A stretch of 64,000 bases of DNA, taken from positions 1 to 64,000 of the forward strand of contig NZ_JAAXGE010000010.1 in assembly GCF_014750685.1 (NCBI RefSeq). The letters run 5' to 3'. The stretch comes from Bacteroides sp. GM023 (lineage in GTDB: Bacteria; Bacteroidota; Bacteroidia; Bacteroidales; Bacteroidaceae). Of this stretch, positions 25,423 to 35,109 are shown one piece after another; position 1 is the first letter of the stretch, and each line of letters starts with the position of its first letter. Made by a program: the position numbers and the translations under genes. The notes under the pieces were generated by a model that had not been told where the DNA came from, made no database searches, and worked only from the letters and a program-made list of their open reading frames with translations.

Positions 25423-25653
25423 ATGAATTACAAAGAAAATTCCTTTATCATCCGCACCTATACGAAAGCGGAACTGGCTCATCTCTACAACCCTACCGTC
25501 TGTCTAAAAGTAGCTTTACAAATTCTCCGCCGATGGATTGTTTATAATCTCCCTCTCCTGCACGAACTCGAAGAGGAAGGCTATCGCGCACGCAACCGCC
25601 TGCTCTCTCCGAAACAAGTACAAACCATTGTGCATTATTTGGGCGAGCCTTAA
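25423..25653 (+). CDS. DUF4248 protein
   Basis: A 76-residue protein with the DUF4248 pattern (FIIRTYTKAELAHLYNP, then ALQILRRWI). It looks like a small helix-turn-helix domain, so a regulatory role is plausible. Found next to HU-like, amidase and BT4734-like genes in Bacteroides. Confidence 0.88.
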   Translation: MNYKENSFIIRTYTKAELAHLYNPTVCLKVALQILRRWIVYNLPLLHELEEEGYRARNRLLSPKQVQTIVHYLGEP

Positions 25654-25739
25654 TAACTTATCATTATTTTCAAAAAAGTTTCTTTACAGGTTTTGAGAAA
25701 GAACTTACTTTGCAGCCGAAAAAACAACGTAATAAAGAC

Positions 25740-27857
25740 ATGAAACATTTCACCATTTTCCTTGACTTTCACCGTGTCATAGCAGAAATGACCGAAGAAG
25801 AAATAGTATCCACCATCGGCAGTTCCAAGTATCGGGATATGGTTGGGGAAGTACGCCGCAGCTTTCAAGAAGAAGGAGAGAAAGCGGCCAACGAGAAAAA
25901 GAAAGAGCTACCATCCATCACATTCTCAGCCAACTACCGGGGCGGGCGTTCGAGCGTCACACTCATCAGATATCTAGGACATATCGTTATAGATATCGAC
26001 CATCTCAATCAAGAGGAGCTGGCACGCATCCTGTCTCTGGTAAAAGAGTGCAAACATACCCGCATCGCCTTCGTCAGCCCTAAAGGAATGGGATTGAAAA
26101 TCGTAGTATGCGCATGCCGCCCGGACGGGACATTGCCCGAAACGATTCAGGAAATTGAAGACTTCCACAATGCTGCCTACAACAAGGTTTCTTCTTTCTA
26201 CGCCCAACTTTGCCAGGTAGAGATTGACACGTCCGGTCAGGATGTGGGGCGCACCTGCCTGTTCTCGTACGACCCTAAAATTTATTTCAACCCCGACGCC
26301 AGTATTTTTATTGTAGAGCAACCACCCCTGTTTTATAAATCGCAAAAAAAGAGAAAGGCATCCGGGAAGAAAAAACAGGGAACGGTACAAGGCACTCATC
26401 CGTTGACTGAAGAAACGGCACTCAATTACCATTCTTCGCACGCTTCATTAATGGTGACTCTGAATTATTATCATAATAAGTCCGAAGAGTACACCACCGG
26501 CAACCGGAACAATTATCTGCATCATCTTGCGTGTACCTACAATCGATATGGCATTCCCGAAGAAGAAGCGTCGGCGTTTATCAAAAGCCAGTTTACCGAC
26601 CTTCCTGCGGACGAAACGGATTCGTTGATTGCCAGCGCTTATACGCACACAGAGGAATTTAATACGCGCAAGCTGAATACCACCCAAAAACGGATGCTGC
26701 AAATAGAACAGCATATCAGTGAGTGCTACGAAACGCGTTATAATGAGTTGCTTCACATCATGGAATATCGTCGAAGGGTTTCCGCTACGGAACAGCCGGA
26801 GCCTTTCCGCATCCTGGATGAGATGATGGAGAACAGTATTTGGGCAGAGATGAACGAGCTGGGCTATGCCTGCAACGTGAAAATGATTCAGAATTTAATC
26901 TACTCTGATTTCAGTGTGAGTTATCACCCTATCCGTGAGTATTTTGACTCACTGCCCGAATGGGACGGGACGGATTATATCCGTATCCTGGCAGATAGCG
27001 TCCGCACCAATCATCAGAGTTTCTGGACGGAATGCCTGGAGCGTTATCTGGTAGGTATGTGCGCTGCCGCCACCCAAGATGAAATCGTAAACCACACGGT
27101 GCTTTTACTATGCAGCGAGATACAGAATATCGGGAAAACAACGTTTATCAATAATCTGCTGCCACCCGAACTGCGTGCTTATCTTTCCACCGGTCTTATC
27201 AATCCGAATAATAAAGATGATTTGGCAAAAATAGCTCAGGCAATGCTTATCAACCTTGACGAGTTCGAGGGGATGAGCGGACGCGACCTGAATACGTTCA
27301 AGGATTTAGTCACCCGCAAAGTGATTAGTATTCGTCTGCCGTATGCACGCCGTTCGCAAAACTTCCCACACACCGCTTCTTTTGCCGGAACGTGCAACTA
27401 TCAGGAAGTACTGCACGATACGACAGGTAATCGTCGCTTCCTTTGTTTTCATGCCGATTCTATCAAGTTTATAGAAATCAATTATGCACAGTTATATGCG
27501 CAAATAAAGTATCTGCTCCATAAGCCGGGTTATCAGTATTGGTTCACACAGTCGGAGAATCAACGGATTGAAGAGAATAACGAAGACTTTGTTTTTCATT
27601 CACCGGAAGAAGAACTGGTGCTCACACATATTCGCAAACCGGAACGTTTTGATAAGGTATTTCATATGACGGTAACCGAAATAGCGGAACTTATTCGGGA
27701 GCGTACCGGTTATCAATATTCAACAGGTGCAAAAATCCAGTTGGGGAAAGTGATGGCTAAACATAACTTTGACTCAACAAAGGGAAGTAACGGAAGAAGG
27801 TATTGTGTATATATCATTGATACAGAACAGGTGAAATCGAACAGATTATATGAATAA
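25740..27857 (+). CDS. BT4734-like/VirE-type ATPase
   Basis: I use ATG 25740 (MKHFTIFLDFHRVIAEMTEE), since the TTG further upstream sits in a TTACTTTGC promoter-like element. The 705-residue protein has an N-terminal BT4734-like domain with primase-like features (VIDIDHLNQEEL; FVSPKGMGLKIVV) and a C-terminal VirE-type P-loop domain around IGKTTFINNLL, with a helicase-like INLDEFEGM motif. It likely acts on DNA during replication of a phage-derived or mobile unit. Usual partner genes lie to its left. Confidence 0.9.
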   Translation: MKHFTIFLDFHRVIAEMTEEEIVSTIGSSKYRDMVGEVRRSFQEEGEKAANEKKKELPSITFSANYRGGRSSVTLIRYLGHIVIDIDHLNQEELARILSLVKECKHTRIAFVSPKGMGLKIVVCACRPDGTLPETIQEIEDFHNAAYNKVSSFYAQLCQVEIDTSGQDVGRTCLFSYDPKIYFNPDASIFIVEQPPLFYKSQKKRKASGKKKQGTVQGTHPLTEETALNYHSSHASLMVTLNYYHNKSEEYTTGNRNNYLHHLACTYNRYGIPEEEASAFIKSQFTDLPADETDSLIASAYTHTEEFNTRKLNTTQKRMLQIEQHISECYETRYNELLHIMEYRRRVSATEQPEPFRILDEMMENSIWAEMNELGYACNVKMIQNLIYSDFSVSYHPIREYFDSLPEWDGTDYIRILADSVRTNHQSFWTECLERYLVGMCAAATQDEIVNHTVLLLCSEIQNIGKTTFINNLLPPELRAYLSTGLINPNNKDDLAKIAQAMLINLDEFEGMSGRDLNTFKDLVTRKVISIRLPYARRSQNFPHTASFAGTCNYQEVLHDTTGNRRFLCFHADSIKFIEINYAQLYAQIKYLLHKPGYQYWFTQSENQRIEENNEDFVFHSPEEELVLTHIRKPERFDKVFHMTVTEIAELIRERTGYQYSTGAKIQLGKVMAKHNFDSTKGSNGRRYCVYIIDTEQVKSNRLYE

Positions 27858-27874
27858 AAAACGGATTTTCATAA

Positions 27875-28000
27875 AAAAAGTGGGAGAAGTGGGAGAGAAA
27901 TTTCAACTTTTCATTTTTTAGAATTCTTCTTTTTCTCTTTTAATTCTAATAAAAAAAATACGTGAATGTTATAAATCCTCTCCCACTCCTCCCACTTTTT
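27875..28000. repeat. 23-bp inverted repeat of GTGGGAG units
   Basis: The left arm 27875-27897 holds AGTGGGAGAAGTGGGAG. The right arm 27978-28000 is its reverse complement with one mismatch, giving 22 of 23 pairs around an 80-bp AT-rich loop. It lies 17 bp after the ATPase gene. Confidence 0.75.
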
Positions 28001-28021
28001 CATCTGTTTTCTAAAAAAGGC

Positions 28022-28075
28022 GGCGGGAAATCTGAAAAACACAACCGTCTTTTTCAAATTTCCCGCCACGTTTTT
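28022..28075 (+). terminator. Terminator after the BT4734-like gene
   Basis: GGCGGGAAA (28022-28030) pairs with TTTCCCGCC (28059-28067), extended inside by TGAAAAA/TTTTTCA, and a T5 run ends at 28075. Confidence 0.7.
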
Positions 28076-28091
28076 AAATCAACTCACTGTT

Positions 28092-28507
28092 CTATTTAAG
28101 TTCGTCGAAATCTCCTTCACAATAATCAGTGAATTCCCCGCTATGTTCCTTCTTCTCATAAGACACCAGTGTTTCCACACTCAGTACTTTGCCCGTTTTC
28201 GGACTTATCACGTCTATCACGGTTGCCAAAGCGCGAATGGTTTGTTCACTGTTAGAAACCCCGTCATAAGTGAGACGCCCGTGGTCTATGGCATTTAGAA
28301 TAACAGCGATATACCGTTTCGGGTCTCCCCGGTATTCTATGATAGCGGGTGTTTGCGACTTGACTTCCCGAATCAGTTGACCGACAATTCTTTTTTTTGG
28401 TCAAACAGGTTCATCAGTAGTTCACTATGCACATCAATTTGTGCGTTCACTTCACGAAGTTCGTTTTTCAACGAACAAAGCAATTCATCATTGAATGAAT
28501 TTTCCAT
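28092..28507 (-). pseudogene. Gene split by a -1 frameshift at an A8 run
   Basis: From ATG 28507 the frame reads MENSFNDELLCSLKNELREV and continues to FDQKK, then stops at 28373 after 44 codons. At the A8 run (28391-28398) a -1 shift enters a frame with no stop until 28092, reading RIVGQLIREVKSQTPAIIEY and on to GDFDELK, 138 residues in all. The second frame looks like real protein. CAA-AAA-AAA-G fits a slippery heptamer, so this could be programmed frameshifting, a disabled gene or a base-call error. No domain recognised. Confidence 0.65.
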
Positions 28508-28537
28508 AAAACAATCATTTAAGTTATAAAATAAAAA

Positions 28538-28579
28538 GCCATTCCGGGAAAAACAGAATAACGGTTCTCCCGAAATGGC
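28538..28579 (-). terminator. Terminator of the GH20 PUL operon
   Basis: GCCATTTCGGGAGA and TCCCGGAATGGC on the minus strand pair with two mismatches, followed by TTTTTATTTT, about 70 bp past the GH20 stop. Confidence 0.8.
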
Positions 28580-28649
28580 AACTAATATCCTCTGAAAACA
28601 CTACGTTGCATTATCCTCACAGGAACAATGCGATATATAAAATCTAAGG

Positions 28650-30746
28650 TTAGTTATCTTCTTGTTCCTTCAACCATTTTTCCACTTTCCGAACCATGGG
28701 TATCTCATATAGAAATATCCAGTCACTATTATTTGTCAAAGCAGACAAGTGGTCGTGATGATTCTGATCGGCTATGTAACCTTCCGGAGCCTCCATAAAC
28801 CGGGTCTGCGAATAAACATTTTCAAATTCAGAACGCATTGCTGCAAAAGAGCTACAAACTGTCTTTATCTTATCCAAGATAAGTAGACGCTCATCTTCAT
28901 CTTTTGTACTATCATAAGTCTCCAAAACTTCCAATAATTTCACCGGATAATGAAATAATTCATTGGTCTGTTTATAAATATCCAGTGTATAGCGATTGCG
29001 TAGTGCCCCTTGTTCAGCCACTTTCACCCCTTTGCAAATCTTTTCATAACGTGCCGATTCGATATGTACCGTATCCAGCCTACCTTGATAGTTGCGTATC
29101 CAGTCTCCCGGCTTCTTCGGATCAGGCAATTCCATCAGTTGGAATGTTTCCGATACTCCCCAACCGGGATTACGTGCTCCCTCCACTACCAATGCCCCAT
29201 CGAAGAAAAAGGCTGCTTTCTCCATCTCCGACAAAAATTCCATTTGACGACCGGACAAACCAAATTCACGATGTGCATGAGCGTTAATAAACTCGTCGAC
29301 AGTTCTGCCTCCGGGATGCCAGCTATATTCGCCCTGAGCTATGAATCCACGCATGACCGTTTCCCAATGAGCGGATACATCATCCCAAGCGGTGGCAAGA
29401 ATCCCTTTCAGTTGGTTGCGGGCAACAAGTTGACAGAAATCATTAATGTACTGTGCCCTGGAATTGTTTCGGGGCATAAACGGAGTTTCACCCGTGGCTG
29501 CGGCAGTAGCTCCCATCACATTCAAGCCGTTTTTGTGATACCACTCCAAAAGCATACGATGAGACAAAACGGTGGGGTCTTCATAGTGCCAACGCATATA
29601 AATACAGTTCTTCGGGAACATCTTAATAGCTTCGTCCAAACGAGAAGTATTCCAGTTTTTACGGATTTCGTCATCCGTCAACGGGCGATGAAGCAACCAC
29701 CAAAGGTCGGCATACTTCAAAGGCATATCATCCCAAAAGATAGGTGTCTTTCCATGTTCCGCAGCAAAATCACATACTTTTTTCAGCCAGATCATTTGCA
29801 GTTCAAAAGCAGTTTTCCCTGTTGCCTTGCAACGTTCGTCAATGCCAATAGCAGTTATTTCATCCCCACCGACGTGAAGATATTTACTATACGGCATGGC
29901 CTCCATTGCATCACGGTAAAGCTCAAACTGCAATTCATAGGTACGCGGGTCGGAAGGACAAAACTCCCAGTCGCTATGCGGATTCTCACGTAATTCCCAA
30001 TGATGTTTGAGAATGAAACTTGCATGACCGAGCCCTTGCACCAAAGGATCGATTTCTATGTTTCGTTCTTTCGCATAACGACAGATCGCTTGCATCTCCT
30101 GCTTGCTGATTGCATTGGGAGCTCCCACTTCCGGGCGACGGGTGTAACGCAGTTTATCTTCCAATTCCCAAATGACGGCATTCACTTTATAACGTGCCAA
30201 CTTATCAATCGTGCGATAATAATATTCGATTCTGTCCAGATGATGTTTGGTATCAAAGTGAACGGCACGGTAAGAGATTTCGGGATAGTCCGTTATCCGT
30301 AGACATGGAATCGGAATGCGATGGTCACGACTATCCTCCATCAGTTGCTCCAATGTCTGACAGCCATAAAACAATCCGGCTTGTCCGTGCGACTGGATAG
30401 TTACTCCTTTCGGAGTAACTTCCAATACATAACCCTCGTCGGATTCGGGTATTCCCTGTTCCGGTAAGTTCTTTTCTTGTTCCGATAAGGAAAGAACAAC
30501 GCCTTTGCCTTGAGTCTCCTTACGAGGCAAGCTGTTCAGTAAAGTTCCCAAAACCGGGATTTCTCCTTTACCCTGCACAATGATGTAGGACAAATCATTG
30601 CCTGCTACTCCTTGCCCTTTCAACAACTCCATTTTTTGCGGCAAAGGAAGAATCTGAAAACGTTTGTCTAACCTTTCGGCACCGATTACAGTGAAAGGCA
30701 ATTGCAACAGTAGAAACAGGATGAGTATATTTCTTTTTTTCTTCAT
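28650..30746 (-). CDS. Beta-N-acetylhexosaminidase, GH20
   Basis: A secreted 698-residue enzyme (signal about residues 1-22) removing terminal GlcNAc or GalNAc from glycans by substrate-assisted catalysis. A GH20b-type N-terminal domain precedes the catalytic barrel, which begins around YRAVHFDTKHH (160-169). The catalytic Asp-Glu pair is D295-E296 in HVGGDE. It is the last gene of the first PUL operon, after GH123, SusE-like, SusD and SusC. Exact linkage specificity cannot be read from sequence. Confidence 0.94.
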   Translation of the reverse strand: MKKKRNILILFLLLQLPFTVIGAERLDKRFQILPLPQKMELLKGQGVAGNDLSYIIVQGKGEIPVLGTLLNSLPRKETQGKGVVLSLSEQEKNLPEQGIPESDEGYVLEVTPKGVTIQSHGQAGLFYGCQTLEQLMEDSRDHRIPIPCLRITDYPEISYRAVHFDTKHHLDRIEYYYRTIDKLARYKVNAVIWELEDKLRYTRRPEVGAPNAISKQEMQAICRYAKERNIEIDPLVQGLGHASFILKHHWELRENPHSDWEFCPSDPRTYELQFELYRDAMEAMPYSKYLHVGGDEITAIGIDERCKATGKTAFELQMIWLKKVCDFAAEHGKTPIFWDDMPLKYADLWWLLHRPLTDDEIRKNWNTSRLDEAIKMFPKNCIYMRWHYEDPTVLSHRMLLEWYHKNGLNVMGATAAATGETPFMPRNNSRAQYINDFCQLVARNQLKGILATAWDDVSAHWETVMRGFIAQGEYSWHPGGRTVDEFINAHAHREFGLSGRQMEFLSEMEKAAFFFDGALVVEGARNPGWGVSETFQLMELPDPKKPGDWIRNYQGRLDTVHIESARYEKICKGVKVAEQGALRNRYTLDIYKQTNELFHYPVKLLEVLETYDSTKDEDERLLILDKIKTVCSSFAAMRSEFENVYSQTRFMEAPEGYIADQNHHDHLSALTNNSDWIFLYEIPMVRKVEKWLKEQEDN

Positions 30747-30828
30747 TATCTATCAATAATCTATGTTATCTATTAATGGTTTTGTCAATCAACGATTTAT
30801 TTTATCCATCGGAAGTTTATTCCGGGAA

Positions 30829-32547
30829 TTATTCGACAGAGAGCTCTTTTAGCAGTTTTTCAGCAACTCCTACCCATTTTGTCGCTTCGCGTCCCGAAGA
30901 CACCTCCTTAAAATTCCCGATAGCGGTGTTTAACTGACTATTATTTAAGGATTTTACCTTTTCGTAATCCTGAATTCCTTCCCGGAGCAGTTCCAAACGG
31001 ATACTGGATATCGGAAGAGCTGAAAGCGTATTCGCGGTGCGATAAATCATATTGAAATCACCGGCTGCATTGCTTCCATCTTGAATATTGGTGGGATCGG
31101 ATTGTGTCCAATAGTCATACGCCCATCGCAAATATCCATTCAAATCTTTAGCCATAGCGTGCCATGCCATCCATGACATTTCTGCCGGGCTCGTCTCTGC
31201 GGTCACATAATTATTGGGGTATTGCTGTGAGCAACTGGTATAGAATGTAGCAACAGGATTGTTGGCAGACTGACGGTCGTAGCCTACAATTGTGGAGTAA
31301 TCGTACAGAGCGTTCTCCACCTCACTGCTGACATTTCTACCTGACAAACCGATTTTCCAATTACTATCATGCGCCTTAATCAGGGTTACCACTGCCTTCA
31401 TTTCTTTTTCCTCGATTTCATCCATATAAAGAACGGTTTTATCAAACCAGCCCTTCTCTTCCAAATGCGCTTTGAAAGAAGTGAGGAAAGTGTTCCACAC
31501 AGTTGCATAGTCATCGCTGCCAATGGTGAGTTCCAGCGTTTGGTCTGTGCCTGACGTATCTTTATATCTAATAGAAGTGTTCCATCCCGCCAGCGAGAAA
31601 CAGCTTATCTGCTTGTCAATGCCCCATTCCATCATTTTCGCTACGTACGCATCAAAGTCCGAATAGTCAAACGCCCATCCACCGCTTTCGGTTTTCGACC
31701 ATTTCACCATTGTCTGCCCGTTCTTGAAAGCTCCATCTTTGATATAAGTAGTAATGACTTTCTGTCCCGCATCCGCCAAGAGTTGATAAAAAGGTTTCAT
31801 CATCTCAAAATACGATTCGGAGAAAGGTGTGGCATTCACTCCATTATCTGTGCACAACGTTGCCAGTTGGAACGGGAATTGCCACAAATCAAGGTGAAAC
31901 GTCCAGTCCGCCACAGCAGGCAACCGACGGTTGACCACCAGCAGTTCGATACGGAAGGTCTGTTTCAGTTCATTATCCGATTTCACGGAAATCGTTCCGG
32001 TATAAACTCCCGGAGTCGCGTCTGAAGGTGTGTTTACTGTTACCCATATTTTTACAGGGTCTGAAGTCGTAAGTGTTGTGACAGGTGTTTCGGACAAGGC
32101 GTCAGCTATCAAATTCGTTGTACGGCTTTCATAACTGCCACACTCAAGCGCTTTCCTGTCTCCCATTACGTATGACGGGAAACGCAAACGAATATTTGAT
32201 GCGGAGATACGGTTAGCTCCACTAGTCAAGTCCGAGATTTCGTATGTGAGGTTTGCATATTTCTTGTCTTTCGACCATAAAACGATTTGTTTATGCGTCC
32301 GGTCATTCTGCCAAAGGGTATCTTTCCAAACAGTAGAAATTTTGTTTTCCACCGTTTGTCCTTCATGTTTCTGCCCTTTGACATAGCGCATAAACTTGCT
32401 TTCAAACGAACCTTGCAAGGAGGGAGTTTCCGGAGTAACCGGTGCGGTTGGTTCTCCCCAATCATCGGTAGGCAATCCCTCCGTACAAGCTATCAGTCCG
32501 CAGGTAAGTGAAAATAGAAACAGGCTGCTTATTATTAGTTTCTTCAT
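30829..32547 (-). CDS. GH123/DUF4091 lipoprotein, probable beta-N-acetylgalactosaminidase
   Basis: A 572-residue lipoprotein with lipobox Cys21 (GLIAC). The N-terminal beta domain (about 45-205) and the C-terminal DUF4091 barrel match the GH123 layout. Known GH123 enzymes remove beta-linked GalNAc using an Asp-Glu pair; here D376-E377 in VLYMDEIEE fit. Pairing with GH20 suggests a HexNAc-rich host glycan target such as glycolipid or mucin-type chains. Substrate is inferred from family. Confidence 0.85.
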   Translation of the reverse strand: MKKLIISSLFLFSLTCGLIACTEGLPTDDWGEPTAPVTPETPSLQGSFESKFMRYVKGQKHEGQTVENKISTVWKDTLWQNDRTHKQIVLWSKDKKYANLTYEISDLTSGANRISASNIRLRFPSYVMGDRKALECGSYESRTTNLIADALSETPVTTLTTSDPVKIWVTVNTPSDATPGVYTGTISVKSDNELKQTFRIELLVVNRRLPAVADWTFHLDLWQFPFQLATLCTDNGVNATPFSESYFEMMKPFYQLLADAGQKVITTYIKDGAFKNGQTMVKWSKTESGGWAFDYSDFDAYVAKMMEWGIDKQISCFSLAGWNTSIRYKDTSGTDQTLELTIGSDDYATVWNTFLTSFKAHLEEKGWFDKTVLYMDEIEEKEMKAVVTLIKAHDSNWKIGLSGRNVSSEVENALYDYSTIVGYDRQSANNPVATFYTSCSQQYPNNYVTAETSPAEMSWMAWHAMAKDLNGYLRWAYDYWTQSDPTNIQDGSNAAGDFNMIYRTANTLSALPISSIRLELLREGIQDYEKVKSLNNSQLNTAIGNFKEVSSGREATKWVGVAEKLLKELSVE

Positions 32548-32556
32548 AAATATACT

Positions 32557-33594
32557 TTATTTAGTAATGGAATAATCGTAAAAAGGAGTGCTCAAATCCA
32601 GTTCTATCCGGTATGTGCCGGCTTCGTCAACCGTGATATCCGTTCCGTTTTCCGCCAGTTTGCTAATGCCGTCGGAAACTCCATATATTACGGTAGGGTC
32701 TGACGCATTCACCGGAATGGTGGTAAATTTTAGCTTTCCGACAGAAAGCTCGGCTGTCAATGACCATTTGCGGGTATCGGAATGATAGGTCATCGCTTTT
32801 ATTCCACCTACGGCGTTTCCGGTGATAGCCCATTGTGTCTCCAACAAAGTCATTTCGCGAGTAGTGAAGTTAAAGTTGATTTTCCAGATGCCGGGAGAAA
32901 CGACAGAGGAATTACCTCCCGTAGTAGTCCAATCTCCCCAAGGGCCGTCACAAGGGAAATATCCTGTCCCTGGAGATGGTTTTTCCACCATTGTCAGCGT
33001 ACCATACGACTGTCCGCCACCTAATCCGGCACTGACATCATAATAGACGGACTGATCGGAGGCCACGAATCCGATATTATTCCAACTTGTATTGGTCAGG
33101 TCGACATATCCTTCAAAGAGATGATTATAAGTGATAGAAGCAATGGTTTGCGCTGTCTCCGTATTTAACCCGTAGTAATTTCCCGGTTTACCGGACATCA
33201 CCATATACATCACCGGCGGCGGATTGTAACTCATCTCTACCTGATAATTTTCTTTTTGTGTTCCTTTCGTCCATTCCAATGTAAATTGGTTATTCTTGAA
33301 AGTGATAACATCGCCCGCCTTTATATTCACCGAAGCAGTGGGGTCGGCAATGTCTATCTGCTTCACGGTAGCAGTGACGGAAGGCTGATTGACAGCCAGC
33401 AGTAATACCGGGCTCAACGAACCGTCTTCCTGTAATTGAGGAATAGCTACATAATCTGTCCCGTTCACTTCCAATACCAGTCCGGAGATGGGGGAAACAA
33501 GCGTAGGATTCTCCGGATAAGAATCATCACTGCATGAAAGCAGCCCGATTGTCATGCAAAAAACGGCTAAAATTAAAGTTATATTTCTTTTCAT
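32557..33594 (-). CDS. SusE-like surface glycan-binding lipoprotein
   Basis: A 345-residue lipoprotein (Cys21, GLLSC) between susD and the glycosidases. An N-terminal Ig-like segment (to about residue 125) precedes repeated beta-rich modules of SusE/SusF style, with aromatic residues suited to sugar binding. It probably captures oligosaccharides at the cell surface for the SusCD transporter. Family placement rests on position and layout. Confidence 0.75.
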   Translation of the reverse strand: MKRNITLILAVFCMTIGLLSCSDDSYPENPTLVSPISGLVLEVNGTDYVAIPQLQEDGSLSPVLLLAVNQPSVTATVKQIDIADPTASVNIKAGDVITFKNNQFTLEWTKGTQKENYQVEMSYNPPPVMYMVMSGKPGNYYGLNTETAQTIASITYNHLFEGYVDLTNTSWNNIGFVASDQSVYYDVSAGLGGGQSYGTLTMVEKPSPGTGYFPCDGPWGDWTTTGGNSSVVSPGIWKINFNFTTREMTLLETQWAITGNAVGGIKAMTYHSDTRKWSLTAELSVGKLKFTTIPVNASDPTVIYGVSDGISKLAENGTDITVDEAGTYRIELDLSTPFYDYSITK

Positions 33595-33619
33595 ACCAAT
33601 TCATTTTTTGAGTTATTTC

Positions 33620-35086
33620 TTAGTTATATCCCGGATTCTGGACAATGCCTGTCATTATCGTCATCTGGTCGCTCGGCTTCGGCAATAGATAATTATGGTC
33701 ATCAATCTTAGACTCTGGATAATAGACCTGCATCGTTTCTTTCAGAATGTGGCGACGGCATAAATCAAACCAGCGGTTACATTCAAAGGCCAATTCCCAA
33801 TTACGTTCCTCCAACACGGCTTTGTCAAACTGGGCAGATGTCAAGTCGGAAAGCTCTGCTAATCCGGCACGCTTGCGTACTTCATTGAGTGCCTGATAAG
33901 CCGCTTTTGAGGGCTTACCTTCCGCTAGATTCGCTGCTTCCGCATAGATTAACAATACATCGGCATAGCGCAACATACAGAAGAATCCATCTGCCTTATT
34001 GGCTGTTGCTATTCCCGAATATCCTCCGCTCTTGGGACCGGCATCCCGCAGTTTTCCCACGTATGGTTGTGCGATATTTGTATTTTCCCAAGAACTTCCG
34101 TCTATCATCCGGGTATAGAAAGTCCCGTTCACCCGACTGCCATCTCCTGCCGGAAAAGCTGCCAGAAAACGTTTGTCGCTTGTCCAGTCTCCCCAGCCGT
34201 TTTCACCGTGGTCAGCAGGACGAACTGCTTGATGAGTATAGCTGCCTATCCCATTGTCCGAACTTGCATAAAGTGCAAAAATAAATTCTGTATTCGTCTT
34301 ACGGTTGCTCCACAACCATAATTGAGAGTATACTTTTTCCAGTGTATATACTTCTTCGGTAATCACTTCACCGGCCTTATCACGCGCCAAGGCATAACAG
34401 GAAGCATCATTCAACGGATAGCCCGCCATCGTCAGATAGACTTTCGCCAACAAGGCTTTCGCAGCCCAACGGCTGGGACGGCTGGGGTCTTCTTGCGAGA
34501 TGGGCAAAGTGAGTTCCGCACTCTTCAAGTCGGAGACTATCAATCCGTAAATCTGCGCAATGGTGGATTGAGGTTCTACCGCTGCATTATTTTGGTTTTC
34601 TTCCGTCAGCAAAGGAACTTCCCCAAACCAACGCACTAATTGAAAGTAATTAAAGGCTCGCAGGAAACGGGCTTCTCCGTCAATCGGAGATAATTCTTCG
34701 GAAGACAACTTGGTGTTCTCGCCGATAATCTGTATCAGTGTATTACACGCACTGATACTCGTATAATAAGTATTCCATAATTCATCCGTCACTTCATCCG
34801 GGTTGCCTACTGTGTTAATGTTAACCTGTTCGAATCCTTTCCATCTGACAACGGGGGTGTATACATCTTCAGCACCGGAACCTGCCACATAGGGCATATC
34901 TGTTCCGTATAAAAGGATTAAGGGGGTATAAGCTCCAACTATATAGCTGTTAAAGTCGGTCAGGGTCTGGAAGAACTTGTCGACAGTCGGTTGTCCGGTC
35001 AGGTTTTCCGTCAGGTCGGCACAGCCCGTACTCAATACAATCGCCAATAGTCCGACGAGACTCTTTTTTATAAGTGTAAAGTTCAT
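33620..35086 (-). CDS. SusD/RagB-family outer-membrane lipoprotein
   Basis: The 488-residue lipoprotein (Cys22, LSTGC) acts as the lid and glycan-binding subunit of a SusCD importer. Typical SusD features are the TPR-like helices with LRAFNYFQLVRWFGEVPLL and the C-terminal LLIYAEAANLAEG and FECNRWFDLCRRH blocks. It lies 23 bp after susC in the same direction. Confidence 0.95.
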   Translation of the reverse strand: MNFTLIKKSLVGLLAIVLSTGCADLTENLTGQPTVDKFFQTLTDFNSYIVGAYTPLILLYGTDMPYVAGSGAEDVYTPVVRWKGFEQVNINTVGNPDEVTDELWNTYYTSISACNTLIQIIGENTKLSSEELSPIDGEARFLRAFNYFQLVRWFGEVPLLTEENQNNAAVEPQSTIAQIYGLIVSDLKSAELTLPISQEDPSRPSRWAAKALLAKVYLTMAGYPLNDASCYALARDKAGEVITEEVYTLEKVYSQLWLWSNRKTNTEFIFALYASSDNGIGSYTHQAVRPADHGENGWGDWTSDKRFLAAFPAGDGSRVNGTFYTRMIDGSSWENTNIAQPYVGKLRDAGPKSGGYSGIATANKADGFFCMLRYADVLLIYAEAANLAEGKPSKAAYQALNEVRKRAGLAELSDLTSAQFDKAVLEERNWELAFECNRWFDLCRRHILKETMQVYYPESKIDDHNYLLPKPSDQMTIMTGIVQNPGYN

Positions 35087-35109
35087 AGTCTGTTCTTATT
35101 AAGTGATAA

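Noticed and set aside
29010..29993. A 327-codon plus-strand frame opposite the GH20 gene
   Set aside because: It is fully antisense to a clear GH20 enzyme with its catalytic motif and shows no domain or start signals.
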